This document shows, piece by piece, positions 29,746 to 37,294 of a stretch of DNA of 64,000 nucleotides. Under the pieces are notes generated by a model, which ran no database searches, was not told the DNA's origin, and worked only from the letters and a program-made list of their open reading frames with translations. Each line of letters begins with the position of its first letter. Position 1 is the stretch's first letter. This DNA comes from Verrucomicrobiia bacterium (GTDB lineage Bacteria > Verrucomicrobiota > Verrucomicrobiia > Limisphaerales > CAIMTB01): contig JAHCBA010000004.1 of the NCBI GenBank assembly GCA_019634625.1, positions 1 through 64,000 on the forward strand, given 5' to 3'. A program made the position numbers and the translations under genes.

Positions 29746-30029
29746 AGCGGGATTGCCTCCTTCAGGACGCGCTCCCGGAGGTGGGGCTTCAGACCACTCT
29801 CCGTGACCAGATCCACTCGGCAGCCGAGAAGATCCTGCAAATCCTCGAGCAACCCGCCCAAGTCGAGCAGCGAACAACCACGACGGGTATTGATCAACAG
29901 GTCCAAATCGCTCCTTTCGCCCGCATCACCTCGCGCGACCGAACCGAACACCCGCACGTCGCAAGCCCTGTGCCGTTCGGCCAGTGCCAGAATTTGGGAC
30001 CTCCGGTGAAGTACAACTTGCAGTGTCAT
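29742..30029 (-). CDS. MntA-like minimal nucleotidyltransferase
   Basis: The product is 95 residues. GSVARG at 29-34 and the catalytic DLD at 41-43 define the MNT fold of MntA antitoxins, which AMPylate and silence HEPN toxins. It is translationally coupled to the truncated HepT gene, so this is the antitoxin half of a decayed pair. Confidence 0.85.
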   Translation of the reverse strand: MTLQVVLHRRSQILALAERHRACDVRVFGSVARGDAGERSDLDLLINTRRGCSLLDLGGLLEDLQDLLGCRVDLVTESGLKPHLRERVLKEAIPL

Positions 30030-30126
30030 ACTTGAGGCAGATTACCTGGGAATAGCCCGCCCGAAAAGCCCCCAATCGCTTCGCCGATTACGACCCCGCA
30101 CACCATCATGCATCGACTATCTGCAT

Positions 30127-30175
30127 CCTGAAACCTGAAGTCTGTGGCCTGAGACCTGAAGGCTGACACCTGAAC
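30127..30175. repeat. 7-bp tandem tract (CCTGAAA-type, 7 units)
   Basis: CCTGAAA, CCTGAAG, TCTGTGG, CCTGAGA, CCTGAAG, GCTGACA and CCTGAAC keep a 7-base register despite unit changes. Confidence 0.8.
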
Positions 30176-30309
30176 AAAGCCGAAGGCTGGGGCGCTTTGG
30201 AACCCGTCCACCAGCTCCCTGAACAACCGGATCACCCCCCCCTGCAAACCCCTTTCGTCCGAGCCCAAAGATCGATCTTCCTCCCCTCATAACTGTCCTC
30301 CCACTCCAT
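30176..30309 (-). pseudogene. Remnant of a four-helix-bundle protein gene
   Basis: Reading from ATG 30309, the first 19 residues (ending DLWARTKG) match the start of the four-helix-bundle protein at 31673. A one-base shift around a G-run near 30240 then moves the continuation GFAGGVIRLFREL to another frame. The sequence breaks off at the heptad tract at 30127-30175. Confidence 0.7.
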
Positions 30310-30320
30310 CCTCTCCCTCA

Positions 30321-30390
30321 GGTCTCCGGTCTCCGGCCTCCGGTTTCAGGCCTCAGGCCTCAGGCCTCAGGCCTCCGGCCTCCGGCCTCC
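30321..30390. repeat. 7-bp tandem tract (GGCCTCA/GGTCTCC, 10 units)
   Basis: Ten units are in register: two GGTCTCC, GGCCTCC, GGTTTCA, three GGCCTCA and three GGCCTCC. The stop codon of the HEPN gene (30367) lies within it. Confidence 0.9.
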
Positions 30391-30879
30391 GTTTCCATCC
30401 GCCGGCCACGGTATCGCGTGCATCGCCGCGACCGCCTCAACAAACCGCAGCACCTCAGTCCGCAGCCGAGCCGCCACCCGATCCCCATCGCCACGCAGCA
30501 ACTTCAGTCGATCCCGCCGTAGAACCAGATCGTACGCATGCGTGAAGACATGCCGAAAGCCGCGCAAATCGGCGAGCGGCCCCTCGATATCCCGCGGCAA
30601 CAACGCCGGCCGAACCCCTGGAATCTCCAGCGTCACCCGCCGAATCAGTTCCGCATGCCAACGGCTCGGATCGTCAATCGCGTTCTCGAACCGCTTCGCC
30701 ACCCGCAACGCCATCTGTTCGATCGCATTGTACAGTCGGCAGAGCTGGTGACCGGCCGCCTCCTCGTGGGCAATTCCCGCTCCCTCCAGCCGCTCACCGA
30801 CCGCCGCCGCCGCCGACTCCACCACCTCCGCGTCCCGCAGAAGCTCCTGCTGCAACGTCATCAATTCGACCGCGTCCAT
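30367..30879 (-). CDS. HEPN-domain protein, partner of an MNT nucleotidyltransferase
   Basis: The product is 170 residues. Helical HEPN fold with QLCRLYNAIEQMALRVAKRFE and the putative active motif R109-H-V-F-T-H114-A-Y116 (R-x4-H). It overlaps the MNT gene upstream by 19 bases, the standard HEPN/MNT arrangement. HEPN toxins of this kind cleave RNA and are modified by the MNT partner. The C-terminus after IPWPADGNG is written by the heptad tract. Unlike the neighbour at 29497, the active motif is intact, so this module may function. Confidence 0.8.
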   Translation of the reverse strand: MDAVELMTLQQELLRDAEVVESAAAAVGERLEGAGIAHEEAAGHQLCRLYNAIEQMALRVAKRFENAIDDPSRWHAELIRRVTLEIPGVRPALLPRDIEGPLADLRGFRHVFTHAYDLVLRRDRLKLLRGDGDRVAARLRTEVLRFVEAVAAMHAIPWPADGNGGRRPEA

Positions 30880-31193
30880 CGCTGGCCCTCCCTTCGCACC
30901 GCCTCGGCAAACCGCGACTCCGACAACAATACCACGTCCACCTCCCGCCCCAGCACCTCGCTCAATTCCGCCTGCAGACGGTAGATCGTCACCCCCTCCG
31001 GCTCCCGTTCCAACGCAATATCCACATCCGAGCCCTCCCGAAACTGCCCCGGACGAACCACCGACCCGAACACCCAGACCTCGTCCCACCCCAACCACCG
31101 CGGCAACACCTCGCGCAACCGCTCCAACACCGCCAGACGCAACTCTTCGCGGCGCCTTCCCAGAGCCAGATCCCGCTGCTGAAGCAAAGTCAT
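30861..31193 (-). CDS. MNT-type nucleotidyltransferase (HEPN partner)
   Basis: The product is 110 residues. GS at 43-44 in VFGSVVRPGQ and catalytic D56-x-D58 in GSDVDIAL mark the MNT fold. The preceding helix QRDLALGRRREELRL is a typical lead-in. It is the upstream gene of an overlapping MNT/HEPN pair and likely the antitoxin. ATG 31193 is preferred; longer frames run into the heptad tract and repeat. Confidence 0.85.
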   Translation of the reverse strand: MTLLQQRDLALGRRREELRLAVLERLREVLPRWLGWDEVWVFGSVVRPGQFREGSDVDIALEREPEGVTIYRLQAELSEVLGREVDVVLLSESRFAEAVRREGQRWTRSN

Positions 31194-31203
31194 CAATGGG
31201 AAA

Positions 31204-31252
31204 CCTGGAGCCTGAGACCTGAAACCTGAAGCCTGAAACCTGAGACCCGAAT
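31204..31252. repeat. 7-bp tandem tract (CCTGAGA-type, 7 units)
   Basis: CCTGGAG, CCTGAGA, CCTGAAA, CCTGAAG, CCTGAAA, CCTGAGA and CCCGAAT lie immediately upstream of the MNT start. Confidence 0.85.
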
Positions 31253-31255
31253 TCA

Positions 31256-31450
31256 ATTTCCGGAGGGACGAGCTCCGCGAGTCCGCCCCAAATCCTCCAT
31301 CCGTCCTCCCAAAATCCTCCATCCCCCTCGTCCCCTCGTCCCCTCTCTGCCCGAGGCACGAGCTCCGCGAGTCCTAACCGCCACATGATGGGCGCTGCAA
31401 ACTATGCCGGTCTCCCTTCGCGTCTTGGCGTCTCTGCGTGAGATCCGCCC
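31256..31450. repeat. Partial dispersed-element copies and CTCTGCGTGAGA-type end
   Basis: CCGGAGGGACGAGCTCCGCGAGTCC at about 31260 and GAGGCACGAGCTCCGCGAGTCC at about 31352 are followed by CACATGATGGGCGC, CTCCCTTCGCG and a GCGTCTCTGCGTGAGA end. The order matches 29380-29515. The truncated four-helix-bundle gene starts right after. Confidence 0.65.
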
Positions 31451-31451
31451 T

Positions 31452-31673
31452 TTACTGAATCCATTGGAACTCGGCATTTGATCGTGCCCGCGACGCCTCC
31501 CGATAATTCGCCGCCACAGAAGTCCCAGACCGGAGCAACTGCTTCCCGATCACCGCCACCTCCACCCGCTCCCGCGGCAGCTCCCTGAAGAACCGGATCA
31601 CCCCCCCTGCGAACCCTTTCGTCCGAGCCCGCAGATCGCTCTTCTTCCCCTCATAACTATCCTCAAGTTCCAT
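31452..31673 (-). pseudogene. Truncated four-helix-bundle protein
   Basis: The product is 73 residues against about 120 for the family (TIGR02436-type, as in the copies at 53278 and 53719). It has the conserved RTKGFAGGVIRFFREL, VIGKQLLRSGTSVAANYREA and RSNAEF blocks, then ends in QWIQ where the dispersed repeat begins. The C-terminal two helices are missing, so it is likely non-functional. Confidence 0.8.
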
Positions 31674-31685
31674 CTCTCCCCCTCC

Positions 31686-31902
31686 AGCTTCCGGCCTCAG
31701 GCCCCAGGCCTCAGGTCTCAGGTCTCAGGTCTCAGGCTTCAGGTCTCAGGTCTCAGGCCTCAGGTCTCCGGCCTCAGGTTTCAGGCCTCAGGCCTCAGGC
31801 CTCAGGTCTCAGGTCTCAGGTCTCAGGCCTCAGGCCTCAGGTCTCAGGTTTCAGGTTTCAAGCTTCAGGCCTCAGGTTTCCGGTTTCCGGCCTCAGCTTT
31901 CA
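31686..31902. repeat. Longest 7-bp tract (GGCCTCA/GGTCTCA/GGTTTCA, about 31 units)
   Basis: About 31 heptads of the pattern GGYYTCA with a few variants (GGCCCCA, AGCTTCA, GGTTTCC) run from 31686 to about 31902. They include the last dozen codons of the dehydratase gene, whose stop is at 31865. Unit types are interspersed rather than in blocks. Confidence 0.9.
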
Positions 31903-33769
31903 AGCTCCCCCCTCTATACCCCGGCACCGTCTTCCGCAGCCAGGTACGAACCTGCTCCCCCGTCATCCCGTGCAACTCCCCGGACATTGCGACGAACACC
32001 CGCCGCATCTCCCCCACATCCTCCGCCTTCGACACGAACCGGAAAATCTTCCGGTGCGGTGTCGCCACAAAATCCTCCCCCTGGTGCGTGATCTCCTCGA
32101 ACAACTTCTCCCCCGGCCGCTTTCCCGTGATCTCGATCCGGATATCCTCCTCCGGCTTCAACCCGCTCAACTCGATCATCTGACGCGCCAGATCCATGAT
32201 CCGCACCGGCTTCCCCATATCCAGGACGAAGATCTCCCCGCCCTCCCCCTGCATCGCACTCTGCAACACCAGCATCACCGCCTCCGGAATCGTCATGAAA
32301 TACCGCGTCATGTCCGGATGCGTCACCTTCACCGGCCCCCCCTCCGAAATCTGCTTCTGAAACAACGGAATCACGCTCCCTGACGACCCCAGCACATTGC
32401 CGAACCGCACCGCCATGAACTTCGTCCGCCCCGGATGCGCCGACGCCAGCGCCTGGACATACATCTCCGCCAGCCGCTTCGTCGCCCCCATCACACTCGT
32501 CGGATTGATCGCCTTGTCCGTCGAAATCAGCGTGAACCGGTCCACCTCATGACGCAGACACAACTCCGCCAGCCGCGCCGTCCCCAGGACATTATTCTTC
32601 AGCGCCTCCCCCGGATGCGCCTCCATCATCGGCACATGCTTGTGCGCCGCCGCATGAAACACCACCCGCGGACGGCACGCCTGGAACACCTGCTCCATCC
32701 GCTCCTCATCCATCACATCCGCAATCACCGGCACGATCCGTCCCCCGTGCCCCATCCCGATCAGCTCCTGCTCGATCGCGAACAGACTCGGCTCCGACCG
32801 CTCCACCAGCAGCACCTTCCCCGGACCATACCCCGCAATCTGCCGGCACAACTCGCTCCCGATGCTTCCTCCCGCCCCCGTCACCATCACCACCTGCCCC
32901 TCGAGAATCCCGCGAATCCCCTCCGTCGCCAACGTCACGTGATCCCGGCCCAGCAAATCCTGGATCTCCACGTTCCTCAACTGACTCACCTTCACCTGCC
33001 CGATCGCCAGTTGATGAATCGACGGCACCGTCCGGCATCCCAACCCCGCATCCCGCAGCAACCGGACGATCTCCCCCACCCGATGCGCCGGCGCCGACGG
33101 CATCGCAATGATCGCCTCATCGAACTGGATTTCCTCACGCGCCCGCGCAATCCCCTCCGGCGACCCCACCACCGGGATCCCGTGCAACCGCGACCGCCAC
33201 AACGCCTGGTTATCCTCGAAGAACGCCACCGGAACCATCCCGTGCGCCGGCTTCAGCATCAGGTCCTGCGCCAGCATCGCCCCCGTGTCCCCCGCCCCGA
33301 TGATCGCCACCCGCTTCACCTGCCGACTCCGCCCCGCATCCCCGTGCGGACGCGACTCCCAAAGCGCCCGCAACGCCAGCCGCACCCCTGCCAAGGCCAC
33401 CAGCGCAAAAATGAAATTCCCCATGATCACCCCGCGCGGAGGCGCCAGCGTCGTCCCCGCAAAAAGCCACACCACCCCCGCCACCACCGCCGACAGCAGC
33501 AACGCATGGAACATCCGCGCCAGGTCCGGCGTGCTGAAATAGCCCAGCAACGGATTCAACTGCTGGAACAGCCCCAGGAACGCCAGTTGCAGCGGCACGA
33601 ACCACAGCAGCACGATCAACCGCTGATGCTGCGCCTCCGCATCCACCGCGAAATCGAACCGCAACTCATACGCCAGCCACAACGTCGCGCACAACTCCAC
33701 CCCATACATCAACCCCAGCATCCACACCCGCACCCGCGGCGAATACTTGAACAAATTCATTCTCATCAC
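31865..33769 (-). CDS. WbpM/PglF-type nucleotide-sugar 4,6-dehydratase
   Basis: The product is 634 residues. Four N-terminal membrane segments fall within residues 15-135, then a CoA-binding-like domain with VAIIGAGDTGAMLAQDL. The catalytic SDR domain begins near 290 with TGAGGSIGSE, and continues with AAAHKHVPMME, ISTDKAINPTSVMGATKR and VRFGNVLGSSGSVIPLF. Members convert UDP-GlcNAc to 4-keto-6-deoxy sugars for O-antigen, capsule or glycoprotein. It opens the polysaccharide locus. The C-terminal residues after PGYRGG are encoded by the heptad tract and are not family sequence. Confidence 0.93.
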   Translation of the reverse strand: MMRMNLFKYSPRVRVWMLGLMYGVELCATLWLAYELRFDFAVDAEAQHQRLIVLLWFVPLQLAFLGLFQQLNPLLGYFSTPDLARMFHALLLSAVVAGVVWLFAGTTLAPPRGVIMGNFIFALVALAGVRLALRALWESRPHGDAGRSRQVKRVAIIGAGDTGAMLAQDLMLKPAHGMVPVAFFEDNQALWRSRLHGIPVVGSPEGIARAREEIQFDEAIIAMPSAPAHRVGEIVRLLRDAGLGCRTVPSIHQLAIGQVKVSQLRNVEIQDLLGRDHVTLATEGIRGILEGQVVMVTGAGGSIGSELCRQIAGYGPGKVLLVERSEPSLFAIEQELIGMGHGGRIVPVIADVMDEERMEQVFQACRPRVVFHAAAHKHVPMMEAHPGEALKNNVLGTARLAELCLRHEVDRFTLISTDKAINPTSVMGATKRLAEMYVQALASAHPGRTKFMAVRFGNVLGSSGSVIPLFQKQISEGGPVKVTHPDMTRYFMTIPEAVMLVLQSAMQGEGGEIFVLDMGKPVRIMDLARQMIELSGLKPEEDIRIEITGKRPGEKLFEEITHQGEDFVATPHRKIFRFVSKAEDVGEMRRVFVAMSGELHGMTGEQVRTWLRKTVPGYRGGSLKAEAGNRKPEA

Positions 33770-33778
33770 TCTGAAATT

Positions 33779-33859
33779 GGGACTATGGGACTATGGGACC
33801 TTGGGACCTTGGGACTTTGGGACCTTGGGACTTTGGGACTTTGGGACCTTGGGACCCTT
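33779..33859. repeat. 8-bp tandem tract O1 (GGGACTTT-type, 10 units)
   Basis: Two GGGACTAT, then mixed GGGACCTT and GGGACTTT units, ending GGGACCCTT. It lies just upstream of the dehydratase start. Confidence 0.9.
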
Positions 33860-34176
33860 GGGAGTCGGTAGGTTAAAAGTATGGAGGCCCCGTGAGGAAC
33901 CGAAGACCCCATGGTGACCTGGACATACCGGCGCCCTTCCAATCCAATCAATAGGCCTACCGGTGGAGAACCTCGGAGCGGGCCCAATCATCCTTACTGC
34001 CTCAGAGCGGGCAATCTCGGCGCCATCACGCCACAACCGCCCAATTTCGGAGAATCCCGCAGGGTCTCCAGACATTAACCGCGAGTCGAATCCGCCACCG
34101 AGGATTCCCATCCCGGAACGCCCCACCCCACTCCGCAATCCCTACCACTTACCCCTCCCCACCCCAACCTTCCATC
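33860..34176. other. Intergenic stretch, no recognised gene
   Basis: The 317 bases between octamer tracts O1 and O2 hold small open frames in several phases without family resemblance. No hairpin or promoter is clear. Confidence 0.5.
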
Positions 34177-34218
34177 GTCCCAAAGTCCCAAAGTCCCAAA
34201 GTCCCAAAGTCCCAAAGT
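34177..34218. repeat. 8-bp tandem tract O2 (GTCCCAAA, 5 units)
   Basis: Five units of GTCCCAAA, the complement of TTTGGGAC, end against the stop codon of the antitoxin gene. Confidence 0.85.
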
Positions 34219-34472
34219 CAAGAAAGGTCCCCCCTGCTGGCCGCAATCCCGCCCGCCACCTCCTCCGCGTCGTAACACGTCTCGCCGAACGTCCGATTCA
34301 GCCGCGCCTCGATGTCCGGCATCCTGAACCGGCCTGGCCGATGCGGCTCGGCAGGAACCAGTCGCGCAAAGCGCTTGCCGCCCTTGGTGATCTCCACCGG
34401 CTCCCCCTCCTCGATCCACTTGGAAATCCGCGCGAACCCATTCCTCAAATCCCTGACCGTGGCCGTCTTCAT
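34218..34472 (-). CDS. Phd/YefM-type antitoxin, orphan
   Basis: The product is 84 residues. MKTATVRDLRNGFARISKW and a GEPVEITKGGKRFARLVP strand are the classic Phd/YefM DNA-binding half; the C-terminal part (IEARLNRTFGETCYDAEEV) would grip a toxin, usually a PIN-domain VapC. The toxin gene expected directly downstream is missing: the octamer tract O2 begins within a few bases of the stop. A perfect operator palindrome sits at the start codon. Confidence 0.8.
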   Translation of the reverse strand: MKTATVRDLRNGFARISKWIEEGEPVEITKGGKRFARLVPAEPHRPGRFRMPDIEARLNRTFGETCYDAEEVAGGIAASRGDLS

Positions 34473-34473
34473 C

Positions 34474-34493
34474 GTGATACGATCCTGTATCAC
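34474..34493 (-). promoter_or_regulatory. Antitoxin autoregulatory palindrome
   Basis: GTGATAC at 34474-34480 and GTATCAC at 34487-34493 form an exact seven-base inverted repeat around GATCCT. It lies one base from the antitoxin ATG, where Phd/YefM proteins bind to repress themselves. Confidence 0.75.
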
Positions 34494-34540
34494 ACCTCCC
34501 CCAACGTCCATCGGCAATCCGTTCCCGGGAACGCTTCCGC

Positions 34541-34643
34541 TGCATCCCCGCGTTGTGCGTACCGAGGAGGCAACGCCTCCGAGGGACGAGCTTCGCGACT
34601 CCTCGACCCAACACTCCACACCATTGCGGCCTCGTGGAACTCA
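34541..34643 (+). repeat. Divergent partial MITE-like element
   Basis: It keeps TGCATCCCCGCGTTGTGCG at one end, GAGGGACGAGCTTCGCGACTCC and GCGGCCTCGTGGAACTC, but lacks the other terminal repeat. Confidence 0.6.
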
Positions 34644-34764
34644 ACGTAACCGTTCGCGGGCTTTTCGGGCGGCGGAGCGGACGGAGGTGTTCGGCCCCGC
34701 GACGAAGCCGAAGTGTTCTCGAAATGTCCAGAACACTTCGCACTCCAGCGACATTCCGGGTGGA

Positions 34765-34900
34765 GCATCCCGCAGGGATGCCAGAGGGTAGCCGGAGGTC
34801 GAGCCTTGCGAGACCTCCGGAACCCGTTCGATCAACCCATCCCGACCCCGTCAGGGGTCGCAGACCCGCACGAACGTCCGATCGTTCCGGGGAAACGATC
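34765..34900. repeat. Cluster of four perfect short hairpins
   Basis: The stems are GCATCCC/GGGATGC (34765-34781), CCGGAGGTC/GACCTCCGG (34792-34820), GACCCC/GGGGTC (34844-34859) and GATCGTT/AACGATC (34880-34900). There is no coding capacity. It looks like a structured repeat or RNA. Confidence 0.65.
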
Positions 34901-35001
34901 TACGCCCCCTGCAGGGTCGTGACGTTGGTCCCGCCCTTCCATTCTGCCACACCACCCTATTCAGACACTTCCTCATTGACTTCCCCCCCCCTGCCACGCT
35001 A

Positions 35002-35119
35002 GTCCCAAAGTCCCAAAGTCCCAAAGTCCCAAAGTCCCAAAGTCCCAAAGTCCCAAAGTCCCAAAGTCCCAAAGTCCCAAAGTCCCAAAGTCCCAAAGTC
35101 CCAAAGTCCCAAAGTCCCT
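35002..35119. repeat. 8-bp tandem tract O3 (GTCCCAAA, about 15 units)
   Basis: Fourteen identical GTCCCAAA units and a final variant. It abuts the stop codon of the truncated glycosyltransferase at 35118. This is the most homogeneous octamer tract in the window. Confidence 0.95.
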
Positions 35120-35525
35120 AAGCTTCCCGCCCCACCTTCCCTCCAACCATCGCCTCATAGAGTTCCTCGTAGCGCCCGATGAAGTGCGGCATCGAATATT
35201 CCTCAACGACCTTGGCCCTCATCCTCCTCCCCAGAACCGCCCGCGCCTCGGGGCCCAATGCCTTCACCTCAATCAATTTGCTCGCCAGGGCTTTAGAATC
35301 ACCTGGAGGAACCAAGCAATCCGGAAAATCGGCCAGAATGAAATTGATCCCTGAAGTATTGGTTCCCACCACAACCCTCGCCGACGCCATCGCCTCGACC
35401 GGGGCCATCGGCATACCTTCCGTCCACATTGGTGGGCGTCGCAACCGTCCGATCCAACTGCGCCTCATGCGGCTTCCTTCCGTTGGTTGAAAGATGCCCA
35501 ATCGCAATGAGCCTTGGCACCACAA
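35118..35525 (-). pseudogene. GT4 glycosyltransferase, C-terminal fragment
   Basis: The 135-residue frame carries the C-terminal GT4 signature: TEGMPMAPVEAMASARVVVG, TNTSGINFIL, FPDCLVPPGDSKALASKLIEV and a final YSMPHFIGRYEELYE helix. Intact GT4 enzymes are about 370 residues; the whole N-terminal acceptor domain is missing, and the residues before TEGMPM do not match the family. The end runs into octamer tract O3. It is a remnant rather than an active enzyme. Confidence 0.75.
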
Positions 35526-35532
35526 CGGGGCC

Positions 35533-36279
35533 CTACTTCCGACAAATGGCGAACAAGTGAGCCGTTCGCTGCCCTGAGTCGTCCAGGCCTTGTGACTCCC
35601 ATCTGTTGATCAAATTGCTAATCATTGCCACCATCGTTCGAACGGGTCTTTTCACCGACATCCCTCGAATACCTCGAACTCTGTGCTTACCGGTCCGAAC
35701 GCCATACTTGACGCTGACCGTGGAAAAGTCCTTCGAGAGCAGCCTCTCGAGGTTGTCCCTGGTATAGTGACGAATGTGGTCCGGATTGTAGTGAGGCGGT
35801 TCGTTTTTGATGTAGTCGCCGTTGGGAGTTGTAAAATAGGCAAAGCCGCCGGACCTGCAGACACGGGCAATCTGGCCAACAAATGCAACGTCGTCCGGCA
35901 CATGCTCAATAACCTCTACGCTGATCACTCCGTCGAACGCGCCGTCCGGAAGCGTGGATTGTGTCATGTCCTCCAGTATAAGTCCCGTTATGTTGGATCG
36001 CCGCCGCCGTATCTCGGCCATCACCGACTCCGTCCATCCCAGGTGCAACCGCTCCTGAACCGCCGAGACACGGGGCAGTTCAACAATGGTGATATCAGCC
36101 CGCAATCCGACCGTGTACGGCGACTTACGGCCTCCGACATCGAGCAGCCTGGGCCGCCCTCCTATGCTGCCACTTAGAAACTCAAGGTCACGTTGCACCC
36201 GCCCCAGGTGCGCGGACATGCAAGGGCTCGCCCCAAGCATGAGGTTTTCGTACAATGTACGCATATCGAATGCTCCCAA
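35533..36279 (-). CDS. Class I SAM-dependent methyltransferase
   Basis: The product is 248 residues. Motif I is LLDVGGRKSP near residues 45-54, motif II is GLILEDMTQSTLPDGAFDGVISVEVIEHVPDD, then ARVCRSGGFAYFTTPNGD. It most likely methylates a sugar or lipid-linked glycan in this locus. A start at MRTLYENLMLG (36264) is equally plausible. Confidence 0.8.
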   Translation of the reverse strand: MGAFDMRTLYENLMLGASPCMSAHLGRVQRDLEFLSGSIGGRPRLLDVGGRKSPYTVGLRADITIVELPRVSAVQERLHLGWTESVMAEIRRRRSNITGLILEDMTQSTLPDGAFDGVISVEVIEHVPDDVAFVGQIARVCRSGGFAYFTTPNGDYIKNEPPHYNPDHIRHYTRDNLERLLSKDFSTVSVKYGVRTGKHRVRGIRGMSVKRPVRTMVAMISNLINRWESQGLDDSGQRTAHLFAICRK

Positions 36280-36331
36280 TCTCGCAGAGTCAGCGCTGAA
36301 ATCATCTCGACACCGACTTCAATTCCTCCAT

Positions 36332-37294
36332 TCACCCTGACTGTCTTAGTGGATGAAGTCCGGGTATGGGCGGCAGGATGTACGCACGAAGGATGCTATG
36401 CCCCACGGCCACCGCCTGCGCACCCTGCGATGCCTCCAAACAAAGCCAGTTGCCATGAGCACCAGGGCTGTTCCTCTCGCATCGCGGCCGAACACCCCAC
36501 CTTCCGAGCGTCCAGATCCGGTATCCCAGATCACGAACCATCCCGGCCAATTCCGATACCGTCCGCCCCGCCCTCTGTTGCAGCGTTTCAGACGCTTCCA
36601 GCACCAGGGGTGGCTTGTTCTTTTGTAGATATCTCTCTCCACCCTCCAGCACCGCGCATTCCCAGCCTTCCACATCAATGAATACTGCAGCAGCGGCCGG
36701 CAATTTCTCCTGGTCAAGGCTTCGACACTCCACCTCGATGGACTTGCCGAGGCGACTGCCGGGACTACTTGACTCCGGTAGGAGCAGATGGCCGAGGCCT
36801 GACTCTGCCTTATTTTCCGGAAGTTGAAAGTTCATCCGCCCCGACGCGGTCCCCAAGGCGCATCGGTGGAGTGTGACATTCTGAAGCGCGTTGTTTCGCA
36901 GGGTCATTTCCAATAGCTCGGCGTTTCCGGGATTCGGCTCATAAGCGACGACCCTTCCCGATGGCCCCACCACACCGCAAAGATCCAGGGTCTCCGTCCC
37001 GACATTCGCCCCGATCTCAATAACCCATTCTCCGGTCCGACACAGGACCCGTGCCACACAGGCATTGCGCCAATCATAGCACCCATGGAACAGCATCCTG
37101 TACTGGTGCCGATCATTCAGCGGCGCCAGCAATCGCGTACCATGCAGGCTCTCCGATTCCACCAGATCCGTATGCTTCGCCACCTCCCGGTAGGGCAACA
37201 GTAGCTCCCTCGCCCTTTGGGCCAGGATCAGCGGCAACCAGCGGGTGATGGCCCGGGCCCGGCGAATTCTGCGCTGAAGCGATTCCTTATCCAT
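36332..37294 (-). CDS. FkbM-family methyltransferase
   Basis: The product is 320 residues. WVIEIGANVGTETLDLCGVVG and VVAYEPNPGNAELLEMTLRNN are the FkbM SAM-binding core, with FIDVEGWECAVLEGG and PPLVLEASE later. The family O-methylates sugars or polyketides. ATG 37294 overlaps the stop of the sugar transferase gene by eight bases, so the genes are coupled. Confidence 0.88.
   Translation of the reverse strand: MDKESLQRRIRRARAITRWLPLILAQRARELLLPYREVAKHTDLVESESLHGTRLLAPLNDRHQYRMLFHGCYDWRNACVARVLCRTGEWVIEIGANVGTETLDLCGVVGPSGRVVAYEPNPGNAELLEMTLRNNALQNVTLHRCALGTASGRMNFQLPENKAESGLGHLLLPESSSPGSRLGKSIEVECRSLDQEKLPAAAAVFIDVEGWECAVLEGGERYLQKNKPPLVLEASETLQQRAGRTVSELAGMVRDLGYRIWTLGRWGVRPRCERNSPGAHGNWLCLEASQGAQAVAVGHSILRAYILPPIPGLHPLRQSG

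Noticed and set aside
35002-35119. CRISPR array
   Set aside because: The units are 7-8 bp in direct tandem with no spacers, and no cas genes are present.
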